From NCBI GenBank assembly GCA_003558175.1, contig PWMO01000447.1, forward strand, positions 1-6,505: a stretch of DNA of 6,505 nucleotides. Direction: 5' to 3'. Numbering within the stretch: the stretch's first letter is position 1; every line of letters begins with the position of its first letter. The notes beneath the pieces were generated by a model. The model had not been told where the DNA came from, searched no databases, and worked only from the letters and a program-made list of their open reading frames with translations. The position numbers and the translations under genes are program-made. Origin of the DNA: Spirochaetaceae bacterium. Its GTDB lineage: Bacteria > Spirochaetota > Spirochaetia > DSM-27196 > PWMO01. Below are positions 1-5,878 of the stretch, in pieces.

Positions 1-169
1 ATCTCTTAACATCCAACGGATCGCGCAGATGCGGGGCGCCATCGGTTGGTTCGCTGCGAAAGAAGAAAAAATGCTCCGTAGCATCAAAGACCGGGCGCAG
101 CGGCTTCATTTTCCCGTTTTCGCCAAAAACTGGACGCAGGGTGTCGAAAATTTTCCTGACCGGCTTCAT
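1..169 (-). CDS. nqrB: NqrB, Na+-translocating NADH:quinone reductase subunit B (N-terminal part, runs off the window)
   Basis: NqrB is an integral membrane subunit of the Na+-NQR complex. In the family it carries covalent FMN and riboflavin and takes part in Na+ translocation and quinone reduction. Only the first 56 codons are here, read from the ATG at 169-167. They give a soluble N-terminal tail ending in HLRDPLDVKR, which matches the conserved 'RDSVD(V/L)KR' stretch just before the first membrane helix of NqrB proteins. No membrane helix is reached. The start is supported by a CGGAGG ribosome site (175-180 on the complementary strand) inside the end of nqrA. The nqrA stop TAA immediately abuts this ATG, so translation is likely coupled. 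RnfD is the alternative, but the RDPLDVKR motif and the NqrA-type neighbour favour NqrB. Confidence 0.85.
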   Translation of the reverse strand, partial: MKPVRKIFDTLRPVFGENGKMKPLRPVFDATEHFFFFRSEPTDGAPHLRDPLDVKR

Positions 170-1573
170 TTATTCCTCCGCTGAATTGTTTTCTGTCCCT
201 TCCCCTTCCGGTCTCAATTCTTCCCTGAGCCTTCGCCGTGCTTCTGTTATTTCCCCCCGGAGGTCAATCTTGGAAGGACATACGTATGTGCACAGGCCGC
301 AGTCCATACACAGTTCCGTACCGGAGTGTTCGACTTCCTCCAGCGCGTCGCGGTACAGGTCTTTGTGAATCTGATATGGCAATATCTGCACCGGGCAGAC
401 GCGTTCGCAGTTCTGGCACGAGATGCACGGCCTTTTTTCGCCGTTGAGGGTGGTTTCCACTTTATCTGTTGAAGATGCTGTCAGGCTGCCGAGAAAAGCA
501 TGACTGAAGGATTTTTTCTTCAGCCCCGGCCGCATCCATCCCAGGAAGGCAGCTTCTTTGGGTTCTTCCAGCACAGTAAATCCACGGCATTCGCTGTCGA
601 GTCCGTGCTGCCCGCTGTTGAGCGTTTCTCCATTGAAAACGCCTCCGTTTATCACGCGCGGATTTTCGGCGGATATCTCACCGTCCAGCAGTGACGCAAG
701 CGGATATCCGGCAACCGCCATCAGGTGCCGGGGGTTGGAGGCCGCTGGGCCGCCTATGGTTATTATCTTTATGGTGGCAGGAAGCGAATGGGTAAGACTT
801 CTGTCTATCGCCAGTACTCCGGCGACATCGAGAGCCCAGACCGGGTGCTTCGGGTTGTGTACAGGCCCCAGTTTGCGTGCAATCAGCGCAGGGCTGCCGT
901 AAGGATAGGTCAGTTTTACGGTAATGATACGGACGAATGCATAGCCCTGAATGCGCCGTCTGATTTCTTCCGCGATATCCGAATCAATTTCCGGCATAAT
1001 AAGGTAAATAGGCTGATATTCCAGCAGCGATTGCAGATGTTCCAGGCCGCGGGTGAAACTATTCAGTCTCCTTTCGAGCTGCACTTTGCCGCGGGCCGCA
1101 AAAGGTTCCAGGTTAAGGGTGGTGACTATAACGCCGCCTGGCTGTGCCATAGGATCGGGAAGTGCCCCGGTATGGGCGTCGGAAAAAAATTCCCAGATGC
1201 CCTGCTCTTTGAGCTGAAAGCGTTTCATGCCTCCCACCCCCCAGCGTCCATGAGATACATGCGTCTGGAGGTTATCAGGATCGAAAGGTTCTTCCCCGGC
1301 GCTTTCAATATCTTCGAGCGTGATGTGGTTCTCGTACTTGTTCAGACATACAGTTCCCCGGCGCGGGGAAAGCAGCGGAACCGAAAAATTCTGCGTATCC
1401 CTGGCGATTACCTGCCCCTGCTCCACCCTTTCCCCCTCGCTGACCTCCAGCTTGGAAAAACTGAACCGGCGGCTCCAGAGCGGAATATGCAGGGATTCGG
1501 GCTCCGGCAGCTCCTGCAGCACCGCAGACGGTTTCCCGGCCAGCCGGATGTCATATCCACCATAAAATTGCAT
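170..1573 (-). CDS. nqrA: NqrA-type subunit of Na+-NQR with two C-terminal 4Fe-4S cysteine motifs
   Basis: This 467-residue soluble protein is a peripheral subunit of the Na+-pumping NADH:quinone oxidoreductase. The N-terminus (GGYDIRLAGKPS, then EGERVEQGQVI and SPRRGTV, residues about 5-75) is the barrel-sandwich fold shared by NqrA and RnfC. The middle has NqrA features: a PYGSPALIA stretch (about 224-232), an ITIGGP segment (271-276), INGGVFNG (308-315), and a TVLEEPKEAAFLGWMRPG region (333-350). The C-terminus has two complete CxxCxxCxxxCP motifs: C383, C386, C389, C393 and C422, C425, C428, C432. The second sits where Vibrio-type NqrA reads LCTFVCPGK, which keeps only part of the pattern. 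RnfC normally has the two clusters and classical NqrA does not, so this is an intermediate form. The ATG at 1573 is preceded by AAGG four bases upstream. It is the first gene of the unit, with nqrB following directly. Confidence 0.88.
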   Translation of the reverse strand: MQFYGGYDIRLAGKPSAVLQELPEPESLHIPLWSRRFSFSKLEVSEGERVEQGQVIARDTQNFSVPLLSPRRGTVCLNKYENHITLEDIESAGEEPFDPDNLQTHVSHGRWGVGGMKRFQLKEQGIWEFFSDAHTGALPDPMAQPGGVIVTTLNLEPFAARGKVQLERRLNSFTRGLEHLQSLLEYQPIYLIMPEIDSDIAEEIRRRIQGYAFVRIITVKLTYPYGSPALIARKLGPVHNPKHPVWALDVAGVLAIDRSLTHSLPATIKIITIGGPAASNPRHLMAVAGYPLASLLDGEISAENPRVINGGVFNGETLNSGQHGLDSECRGFTVLEEPKEAAFLGWMRPGLKKKSFSHAFLGSLTASSTDKVETTLNGEKRPCISCQNCERVCPVQILPYQIHKDLYRDALEEVEHSGTELCMDCGLCTYVCPSKIDLRGEITEARRRLREELRPEGEGTENNSAEE

Positions 1574-1642
1574 AATACCTTATTCTCACAAAATCCTGAC
1601 AGAAAAACTTTTCTCCGTTTCAAACTAAAAACACTAACCCGG

Positions 1643-1850
1643 CTATCTCAAGCGCCAGAAAGATAAACCGCCTTCAGCACGGATCATATCATCGGCTAAA
1701 ACTGTCCAGCGCTCCCCCCCTTTAATGCGGTACCGCGCCAATTCCAGAATATCTCCGATAACTTCAGCGCCCGCCTGCATCGGCTTTTATACTTCCAATT
1801 CTTAAGACTGTCTCATGTACGACCGAAGACATCTCCTTAAAACCTATCAT
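1643..1850 (-). pseudogene. Unrecognised small reading frame, possibly frameshifted
   Basis: Two short minus-strand frames join end to end. Frame A (ATG at 1850, 28 codons, stop TGA at 1766-1764) reads like protein and ends RIGSIKADAGGR. Frame B, offset by one base, continues AEVIGDILELARYRIKGG and ends EGGLSFWRLR at a TAG (1645-1643). On its own, frame B would be a 45-residue peptide from an ATG at 1780. Composition is protein-like across the junction, so a single-base indel near 1764-1780 would make one protein of roughly 70 residues. The ADAGGRAEVIGDI stretch faintly recalls the C-terminal half of acetolactate synthase small subunits, but the rest does not follow that family, so no function is assigned. 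It ends 69 bases before nqrA. It could be a decayed gene, a small intact gene in frame B, or chance. Confidence 0.3.
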
Positions 1851-1989
1851 TCCTATTTTATCAATAGGCTTATTAGGCGTCAAATGCACTGTCTAAGATT
1901 GGCGGGGAGATGGAGAAATATCTTCGCGAGCAGCGGCCTGAAAAGAATTAAAATAACGGCAACGGCAAAGAGCGAAGTGGCGGTTGCCT
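1851..1989. other. Intergenic stretch with no supported gene
   Basis: No convincing reading frame or RNA gene was seen on either strand. There is a weak inverted pair, GGCAAC at 1958-1963 and GTTGCC at 1983-1988, leading into the repeat region. The nqrA promoter is presumably somewhere in 1574-1989, but I could not place a -35/-10 pair with confidence. Confidence 0.4.
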
Positions 1990-2048
1990 TTCGCGCAGCT
2001 GTACCACCTGCCTGCAGCAGGCAGGCTGGGAACGCGTGAAATAACCGG
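1990..2048 (-). repeat. Hairpin repeat, copy 1
   Basis: On the minus strand this copy begins with the 15-base block CCGGTTATTTCACGC (2048-2034), identical to 6025-6039, then a near-identical TTCCCAG stretch. A 9-bp stem with a one-base loop follows (CCTGCCTGC A GCAGGCAGG, 2007-2025 on the plus strand). It ends with CGCGAA eleven bases beyond the stem. The same order of parts occurs at 6025-6101, which defines a repeat family. It lies downstream of the isomerase gene and upstream of nqrA. There is no T-run, so it is not a classical terminator. Confidence 0.75.
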
Positions 2049-2050
2049 GC

Positions 2051-2076
2051 TGAGCGCACCTGCGCTCATTAATGAG
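2051..2076. repeat. Two overlapping palindromes between repeat copies
   Basis: TGAGCGCA CC TGCGCTCA (2051-2068) is an 8-bp stem with a two-base loop. It shares its last four bases with the perfect 12-base palindrome CTCATTAATGAG (2065-2076). The two structures cannot form at the same time. They sit between the oppositely oriented repeat blocks at 2034-2048 and 2097-2110. Confidence 0.6.
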
Positions 2077-2096
2077 ATGAATAAAAGTACTTCGGA

Positions 2097-2128
2097 CCGG
2101 TTATTTAACGTATTTCAACCGGCACCTG
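2097..2128 (+). repeat. Hairpin repeat, partial diverged copy
   Basis: Over 32 bases this aligns without gaps to 6025-6056 with 25 identities, starting CCGGTTATTT and ending in CCTG. It lacks the palindromic stem that follows in the other copies. It is inverted relative to copy 1, so CGTGAAATAACCGG (2035-2048) and CCGGTTATTTAACG (2097-2110) can pair with one mismatch around a 48-base interior. It also contains its own CCGGTT/AACCGG pair (2097-2102 with 2117-2122). Confidence 0.6.
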
Positions 2129-2148
2129 ACCAGCGCACAGTGTCGGTT

Positions 2149-2928
2149 TTACACCTTATTCACAAGTTCTCTTAAATAAACAAAATCCTGCTTTAATGCT
2201 CTTTCCTTAGCTTCAGAACCATCTCCGCGTACAAATTCAACTTCCATATAGCCGTGAAAACCAGCATCCCGGAGTATTCTGTAAATGCATTTATAATCGA
2301 AAAAGCCCTCCCCTATCAGTGATTGCCGACGCTGTCCGGAAGATTTTGTCCAATTCTGGGCATGGACATTCACCACGTACTGAACAACCTCCTTCAGCCT
2401 CTCCTGTTCATCTGTTTGCATATCGGCAAGTGGCTGGTAATTAAGGCCCAAACATGGTGAATCAATACTTTCAACTATTTTTTTGGCTCCCGCAGCCGTA
2501 TCGGCGAGAGAATCCTCGTGCATCTCGACAGCCAGGTTTACACCTTCAGACTCAGCGTATCTGCACAGAGTTCTAAAGTCCTCCAGACACTTGTTCCAAT
2601 CGGAGTCATCGGCCTCCAGAGCGGATTTGTTACCCGCCCAAACCCGGATGAGTGGAGCTCCCAAAACAGCTGCCTTGCTGAAAACAGAAGCTACCTCATT
2701 TTCATCCTGCAAATCTCCTGCCCTCAGGTAAGATCCATACACCCCAATATCCAGGCCCATATCGGCCGCCTTTTCTTTTACTTTGCAAGCTTCTTTTTCA
2801 TCCTCCGGATCATGTGGCCTTTTCCCCCAGAGCTCTATAGCATCAAACCCGGCATTTGAAGCCAGCAGCAGTACATCTTCAAGTTCCCGTTCACGAAAAG
2901 CTATCGTACATAAACCTGTTTTATTCAT
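2149..2928 (-). CDS. Sugar phosphate isomerase/epimerase-like TIM-barrel protein
   Basis: The 259-residue product belongs to the xylose-isomerase-like/AP-endonuclease-2 superfamily, cytosolic metal-dependent TIM barrels that include sugar isomerases, epimerases and hydroxypyruvate isomerase. Visible strand-end motifs are GFDAIELWG (27-35), PLIRVWAGN (92-100), NLAVEMHED (131-139, with E135 a likely metal ligand), GLNYQP (161-166, where many relatives have an acidic residue), VNVHAQN (187-192, H189) and GYMEVEF (226-232, E229). The length fits a single full domain. No signal peptide is seen. I chose the ATG at 2928 because its start (MNKTGLCTIAF) matches family N-termini and GGGG lies nine bases upstream. 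An in-frame ATG at 2943 would add five residues, but its AGGA directly abuts the codon. It is transcribed alone, divergent from the tRNA. The substrate cannot be told. Confidence 0.85.
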   Translation of the reverse strand: MNKTGLCTIAFRERELEDVLLLASNAGFDAIELWGKRPHDPEDEKEACKVKEKAADMGLDIGVYGSYLRAGDLQDENEVASVFSKAAVLGAPLIRVWAGNKSALEADDSDWNKCLEDFRTLCRYAESEGVNLAVEMHEDSLADTAAGAKKIVESIDSPCLGLNYQPLADMQTDEQERLKEVVQYVVNVHAQNWTKSSGQRRQSLIGEGFFDYKCIYRILRDAGFHGYMEVEFVRGDGSEAKERALKQDFVYLRELVNKV

Positions 2929-3102
2929 GATTAACTGCCCCATTCCTAAAACTTCTCTCTTTCCTCACCCATTATGCTTTTAAAGTATGATAACACACCC
3001 TATTTTTCATCTCACCTGTATCATCCTTTAAGCAGCAATCTTCGGTAAAATAAACTGCCGCGAAAAAAACTATTCAGATACGGCAGGTCAGCTGCCTTCA
3101 CA

Positions 3103-3131
3103 TTGACTGATGCGAACCAATTATATATAAT
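3103..3131 (+). promoter_or_regulatory. Sigma-70-type promoter of the tRNA-Lys gene
   Basis: TTGACT (3103-3108) and TATAAT (3126-3131) are separated by exactly 17 bases, matching the sigma-70 consensus at 11 of 12 positions. Transcription would start near 3138, about 44 bases before the mature tRNA. No other plus-strand gene lies between, so this should drive the tRNA. Confidence 0.8.
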
Positions 3132-3181
3132 ATCCGGAGATTAACGAGGCAGATCACAGCTGGAAATAATTAAAACTCACT

Positions 3182-3257
3182 ACCCCCTTAGCTCAGCCGG
3201 CAGAGCAACGGATTCTTAATCCGTGGGTCGCAGGTTCGAATCCTGCAGGGGGTACCA
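3182..3257 (+). tRNA. tRNA-Lys (anticodon CUU)
   Basis: A full cloverleaf can be folded. The acceptor stem is ACCCCCT with AGGGGGT, the D-arm is GCTC...GAGC, and the anticodon stem is ACGGA/TCCGT around the loop TTCTTAA with anticodon CTT, reading AAG (Lys). The T-arm is GCAGG-TTCGAAT-CCTGC. The discriminator is A, and the 3' CCA is encoded. Total length is 76 bases with CCA. The 3' end of a tRNA gene is a common integration site for tyrosine recombinases, and an integrase relic follows immediately downstream. Confidence 0.97.
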
Positions 3258-3261
3258 TCAA

Positions 3262-3309
3262 AAAAAGCCCTTTCAGGCCGTTTCAAAAGCCTGAGAGGGT
3301 TTTTTCTTT
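3262..3309 (+). terminator. Rho-independent terminator after tRNA-Lys
   Basis: CCCTTTCAGGC (3268-3278) pairs with GCCTGAGAGGG (3289-3299), an 11-bp stem with one G-U pair and a 10-base loop. It is followed by TTTTTTCTTTT. An A-run upstream of the stem could extend it and would also give a U-tract on the other strand, so it may work in both directions. It starts only a few bases after the tRNA CCA. Confidence 0.88.
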
Positions 3310-3313
3310 TCCC

Positions 3314-3342
3314 TTGCGGTGTTGCGGCCTATTGCCTATAAT
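3314..3342 (+). promoter_or_regulatory. Possible promoter upstream of the integrase relic
   Basis: TTGCGG (3314-3319) and a perfect TATAAT (3337-3342) are 17 bases apart. The -10 is consensus and the -35 keeps only TTG. Transcription would start around 3349, before the relic's ATG at 3404. If active, it would read through the relic into the PHP and URO-D-like genes, for which no other promoter was seen. Confidence 0.45.
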
Positions 3343-3362
3343 GACCAAAAGTGACGATAGAA

Positions 3363-3378
3363 TGCCACACAAGTGGCA
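3363..3378. promoter_or_regulatory. Inverted repeat in the leader of the integrase relic
   Basis: TGCCAC ACAA GTGGCA is a perfect 6-bp inverted repeat with a four-base centre. It lies just downstream of the possible promoter and 26 bases before the relic's ATG. It could be an operator or a leader hairpin, but no protein partner can be named. Confidence 0.35.
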
Positions 3379-3403
3379 CACATGTTATGATTGAGGCAAG
3401 GTC

Positions 3404-3814
3404 ATGACAACGCTGGAAAGGCTGAAACGCAGGAACGCCGCAGGTAAGGTTACCAAATCCGACAGGTGGTATGTCCAGTATTAGTTCGGCGGCAAACGAA
3501 AAAGAATCGGCGCCTGAGAAAATACAGAACGCCATATTCAGCAGAGGGCGGGCAGGGCAAGGAGACTGCTGGAGGCTGCAGGGGCGCGCTGGTGGAGCGA
3601 CATTGACGCCAGCCGGGTCAAGACTGCCCTTCAACACATGAAGGAAGCGCAGGGCCTATGAGTGAGCACTGTCAACGCATACCCGGCTGCACTGAAACAG
3701 TTCACCAGGTGGATGTATCGAAGCGGAGGCGCCCCCGAAGACCCGCGGCGACACATGTCCAGACTGAACCCCACGGGTAAAGATACCGTAAAACATCGGC
3801 CTTTGACGAAATGA
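3404..3814 (+). pseudogene. Tyrosine recombinase (phage-type integrase) N-terminal relic
   Basis: A single frame from the ATG at 3404 (GAGG seven bases upstream) stays protein-like for about 136 codons but is broken by TAG at 3482-3484 and TGA at 3515-3517 and 3659-3661. The first part (TLERLKRRNAAGK, SDRWYVQY, FGGKRKRIGA) looks like the arm-binding N-terminus. The later parts (SDIDASRVKTALQHMKEAQG, VSTVNAYPAALKQFTRWM, APEDP, then KHRPLT) match the SAM-like core-binding domain of integrases I associate with planctomycete-like bacteria. Roughly 40-50 residues usually found between the two parts seem to be missing around 3515. The reading ends at TGA 3812-3814, just where the catalytic domain with its R-H-R-Y residues should begin, so no recombinase activity is possible. 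It follows tRNA-Lys, as expected for an integrated element. The final TGA overlaps the ATG of the next gene. Confidence 0.85.
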
Positions 3815-4695
3815 GAATACTATCCGACTGGCATATCCATTCACGAAATTCGTGCGATCAGGCATGCATGACCATTGCGGATCTTGTCTGCGGGGCGGAG
3901 AACAAAGGCATCCGCGATTTCGGACTGACGGATCATTTGCACACCCCCTACAACCTGCCTGACATTGCAAAATCCCGATCGGAGTTTCTCTCGGCCGCCC
4001 CTTCTCCCCGCTTCCATTTTGGCGTTGAAGTGAGCTGTGTGTCTCAATGGGAGATTGAGGAAATTGCACGCGGGGAGCATGGCGAACCCGTGTACGGTTT
4101 GCGATCGGGAGGCAAGGCAGGCTGCGACTTGGCCATAGGGATCACGGCAAACGACATCCGGACTTATGGGATCGAATATGTTGTTGGCGGCACACACTGG
4201 CCGATGTACGTTTCCTTGGAGAGGCAGGTCGTCATCCGGGATTACCACCGTCAGAATATGTTCTTGGCAACTCATCCCCTCGTAGATGTTGTCGCCCATC
4301 CCTGGTGGTGGATGGGACACTGGCAGGACAGCAATGGGAACTACTCAGTCGAGCCCTGGTTTGACGACTTCGGGGTCATCCCCCGCTCGATGCATGACGA
4401 ATTTGCTGCCGCAGTCATAGAGTCTGGCACCAAGGTCGAGATGAACATTGGGGCTAATCTGCTGAATCCGCATTACCCGGAGGGCTTTGTCCCTGCTTAC
4501 CTGGAATACCTGGCCGCACTGCAGTCGCAGGGCGTTTGTCTGAGTATCGGTTCAGACTGTCACTCTGCTCGCTATGACGTTGATTTTGAAATGGTTGCCG
4601 AGATGCTGGAACGGGCTGGAATCGTCGATGATTTCTGGAGTCTTGAGCCACGAACAAACCAATTTCCCAACAAGCGGGGTGGAGGCGACGGCTAA
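3811..4695 (+). CDS. PHP-domain metal-dependent phosphoesterase
   Basis: This 294-residue protein belongs to the PHP superfamily (histidinol-phosphatase and polymerase-associated type), which hydrolyses phosphoesters with a cluster of usually three metal ions. All expected ligands are visible: HxH in DWHIHS (H8, H10), DH in LTDHLH (D41, H42), E73 in GVEVS, H129 in GGTHWP, H163 in AHPWWW, and D249/H251 in GSDCHS. The length fits a stand-alone PHP enzyme. No signal peptide is present. The ATG at 3811 is favoured because the first metal motif begins at residue 6, as in relatives. However, no good ribosome site precedes it, and it overlaps the TGA that ends the integrase relic (ATGA). The next gene starts 40 bases downstream, so they probably share an mRNA. 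Histidinol-phosphate is one possible substrate, but nothing here supports histidine biosynthesis. Confidence 0.87.
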   Translation: MRILSDWHIHSRNSCDQACMTIADLVCGAENKGIRDFGLTDHLHTPYNLPDIAKSRSEFLSAAPSPRFHFGVEVSCVSQWEIEEIARGEHGEPVYGLRSGGKAGCDLAIGITANDIRTYGIEYVVGGTHWPMYVSLERQVVIRDYHRQNMFLATHPLVDVVAHPWWWMGHWQDSNGNYSVEPWFDDFGVIPRSMHDEFAAAVIESGTKVEMNIGANLLNPHYPEGFVPAYLEYLAALQSQGVCLSIGSDCHSARYDVDFEMVAEMLERAGIVDDFWSLEPRTNQFPNKRGGGDG

Positions 4696-4735
4696 AACCG
4701 CGCCTCACCCGCGGCTTTGGGCAAGAGGAGAATGG

Positions 4736-5878
4736 ATGATAACCTCTAAAGAAAACCTGATGGCCATGCTCTCAGGAGATTCACCCTCGTGGATGCCGGT
4801 GTGCGTGCATATAGCCAATGCCAACAATCTGCCCGGATATCTGCCTTGCGCTTTGTTGACCGAGCCCATCGATCGTCTGCGGATCAGCGAATTCGTGGGG
4901 GGCGATATCCTGTACGAGGTGTTCTCTGTAAAGAGGAGGCTCCCCGATGGGTACAGCATCAATACGGAAGGAGATGACAAAAACCGACGCTCAACGCTGT
5001 CAATTCCCGCAGGTTCTCTCAGCGAGGAAGTCAGGGTCCGTTATCTGGACTCTCCCGATTTCGGAGATATGCCGCAAGGTCACGCAAAACCCGGTCCAAT
5101 CGTGAATACCGTCCACAGCAAGTTTTTTGTCGGGGGAGCAGACGACTATCGCTTGCTGAGGGACTATTTCGGCGCCATGACTTTCGAGGCGGGCTCTTCC
5201 GCAGTGGGCAGAGAGATCGAAAGGGTAGGCGAGAAAGGAACAGTCATACTCGGGGGAGGACAAAGCAGCCCTCTCTACTCGCTAATCTCATCATATGCGG
5301 GTCTTGAACAGGTAACGTTTGATCTGTTCGACGCCCCTGACGAAGTTATCTCTACGATGCGAATCATGCAAGCGGCAGGTTGCCGTTGGTACGAAGCAGC
5401 GGCACAAACTCCGTGTGAAGTTATTCGCTGTACCGAGGATCTGGACACGAATTTGGTTTCTCCGGATATGTTCAGAGAGTATGCCGTTCCAGCGCTCAAA
5501 GAATACGCCGAGATATGCCATTCACACGGTAAGCTGTTTGCAATCCACATGTGCGGCTCGATTCGTGATTTCCTGCCGCATCTTGCCGATGTTGATGCGG
5601 ACGCTATTCATTGTCTTACAACACCTGATGCAATGGGAAACACGTCAGTGCCGGAAGCACGCGAAGCCCTGGATGGTCGCACAGCGGCAATGTTCCGCGT
5701 ACCCGCCGAAGCGCTTCTATGCGATGACAAGGGTATCCTTGACACGTTCCTTGGCAGTCTGTTCGAGGGGATCGGAGATTGGAGAAACGCGATGGTCATT
5801 ATTCCTTGCGGGAGAGCAAATCCGAAGGTTATCCGCCATGTCATCAAGAGTGTGCATGAACGAGGACGCTGGGGATAA
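4736..5878 (+). CDS. Uroporphyrinogen decarboxylase/MtaA-like protein, probable zinc methyltransferase
   Basis: The 380-residue product has the URO-D-superfamily barrel. It opens with a SKENLMAMLSGDSPSWMPV start, and later has an IHMCGSIRDFLPHLADVDAD segment (270-289). The pattern H271-x-C273 and then C358 (IIPCGR), 85 residues on, resembles the zinc site H-x-C...C of the MtaA/MtbA corrinoid:thiol methyltransferases, so methyl transfer is more likely than heme synthesis. A true HemE would be shorter and carry an N-terminal RQAGR-type motif, which is absent. The frame is open from 4574, but the ATG at 4736 is chosen because AGGAG (4726-4730) lies five bases upstream and the protein start then fits the family. 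It follows the PHP gene by 40 bases, a likely operon. No corrinoid protein gene is in the window, so the methyl donor and acceptor remain unknown. Confidence 0.82.
   Translation: MITSKENLMAMLSGDSPSWMPVCVHIANANNLPGYLPCALLTEPIDRLRISEFVGGDILYEVFSVKRRLPDGYSINTEGDDKNRRSTLSIPAGSLSEEVRVRYLDSPDFGDMPQGHAKPGPIVNTVHSKFFVGGADDYRLLRDYFGAMTFEAGSSAVGREIERVGEKGTVILGGGQSSPLYSLISSYAGLEQVTFDLFDAPDEVISTMRIMQAAGCRWYEAAAQTPCEVIRCTEDLDTNLVSPDMFREYAVPALKEYAEICHSHGKLFAIHMCGSIRDFLPHLADVDADAIHCLTTPDAMGNTSVPEAREALDGRTAAMFRVPAEALLCDDKGILDTFLGSLFEGIGDWRNAMVIIPCGRANPKVIRHVIKSVHERGRWG

Noticed and set aside
725..1666. Plus-strand open frame of 313 codons.
   Set aside because: It lies opposite nqrA, whose family motifs are clear, and its translation has no recognisable domain. 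It is an antisense shadow of a GC-rich gene.
1643..1850. Acetolactate synthase small subunit (IlvH) remnant.
   Set aside because: Only a short ADAGGRAEVIGDI-like stretch resembles it. The following residues do not fit, and no ilv genes are nearby.
2944..3060. Promoter of the isomerase gene, based on a minus-strand CATAAT near 2969-2974.
   Set aside because: No acceptable -35 lies at a suitable distance, so the promoter cannot be placed.
3055..3096. Attenuator-like alternating pairs CTGCCG / CGGCAG / CTGCC.
   Set aside because: They lie upstream of the tRNA promoter and far from the isomerase start; the stems are only 5-6 bp, so chance is likely.
3404..3814. Stop-codon recoding (TGA/TAG read as amino acids) to explain the interrupted recombinase frame; the four complete intact genes here all end in TAA.
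   Set aside because: Both TAG and TGA occur, an internal segment also appears deleted and the catalytic domain is missing, so simple decay explains it. Four TAA stops are too few to infer recoding.
3656..4320. Long minus-strand frames opposite the integrase relic and the PHP gene.
   Set aside because: The plus-strand proteins have clear family motifs; the minus frames read as low-complexity, motif-free shadows.
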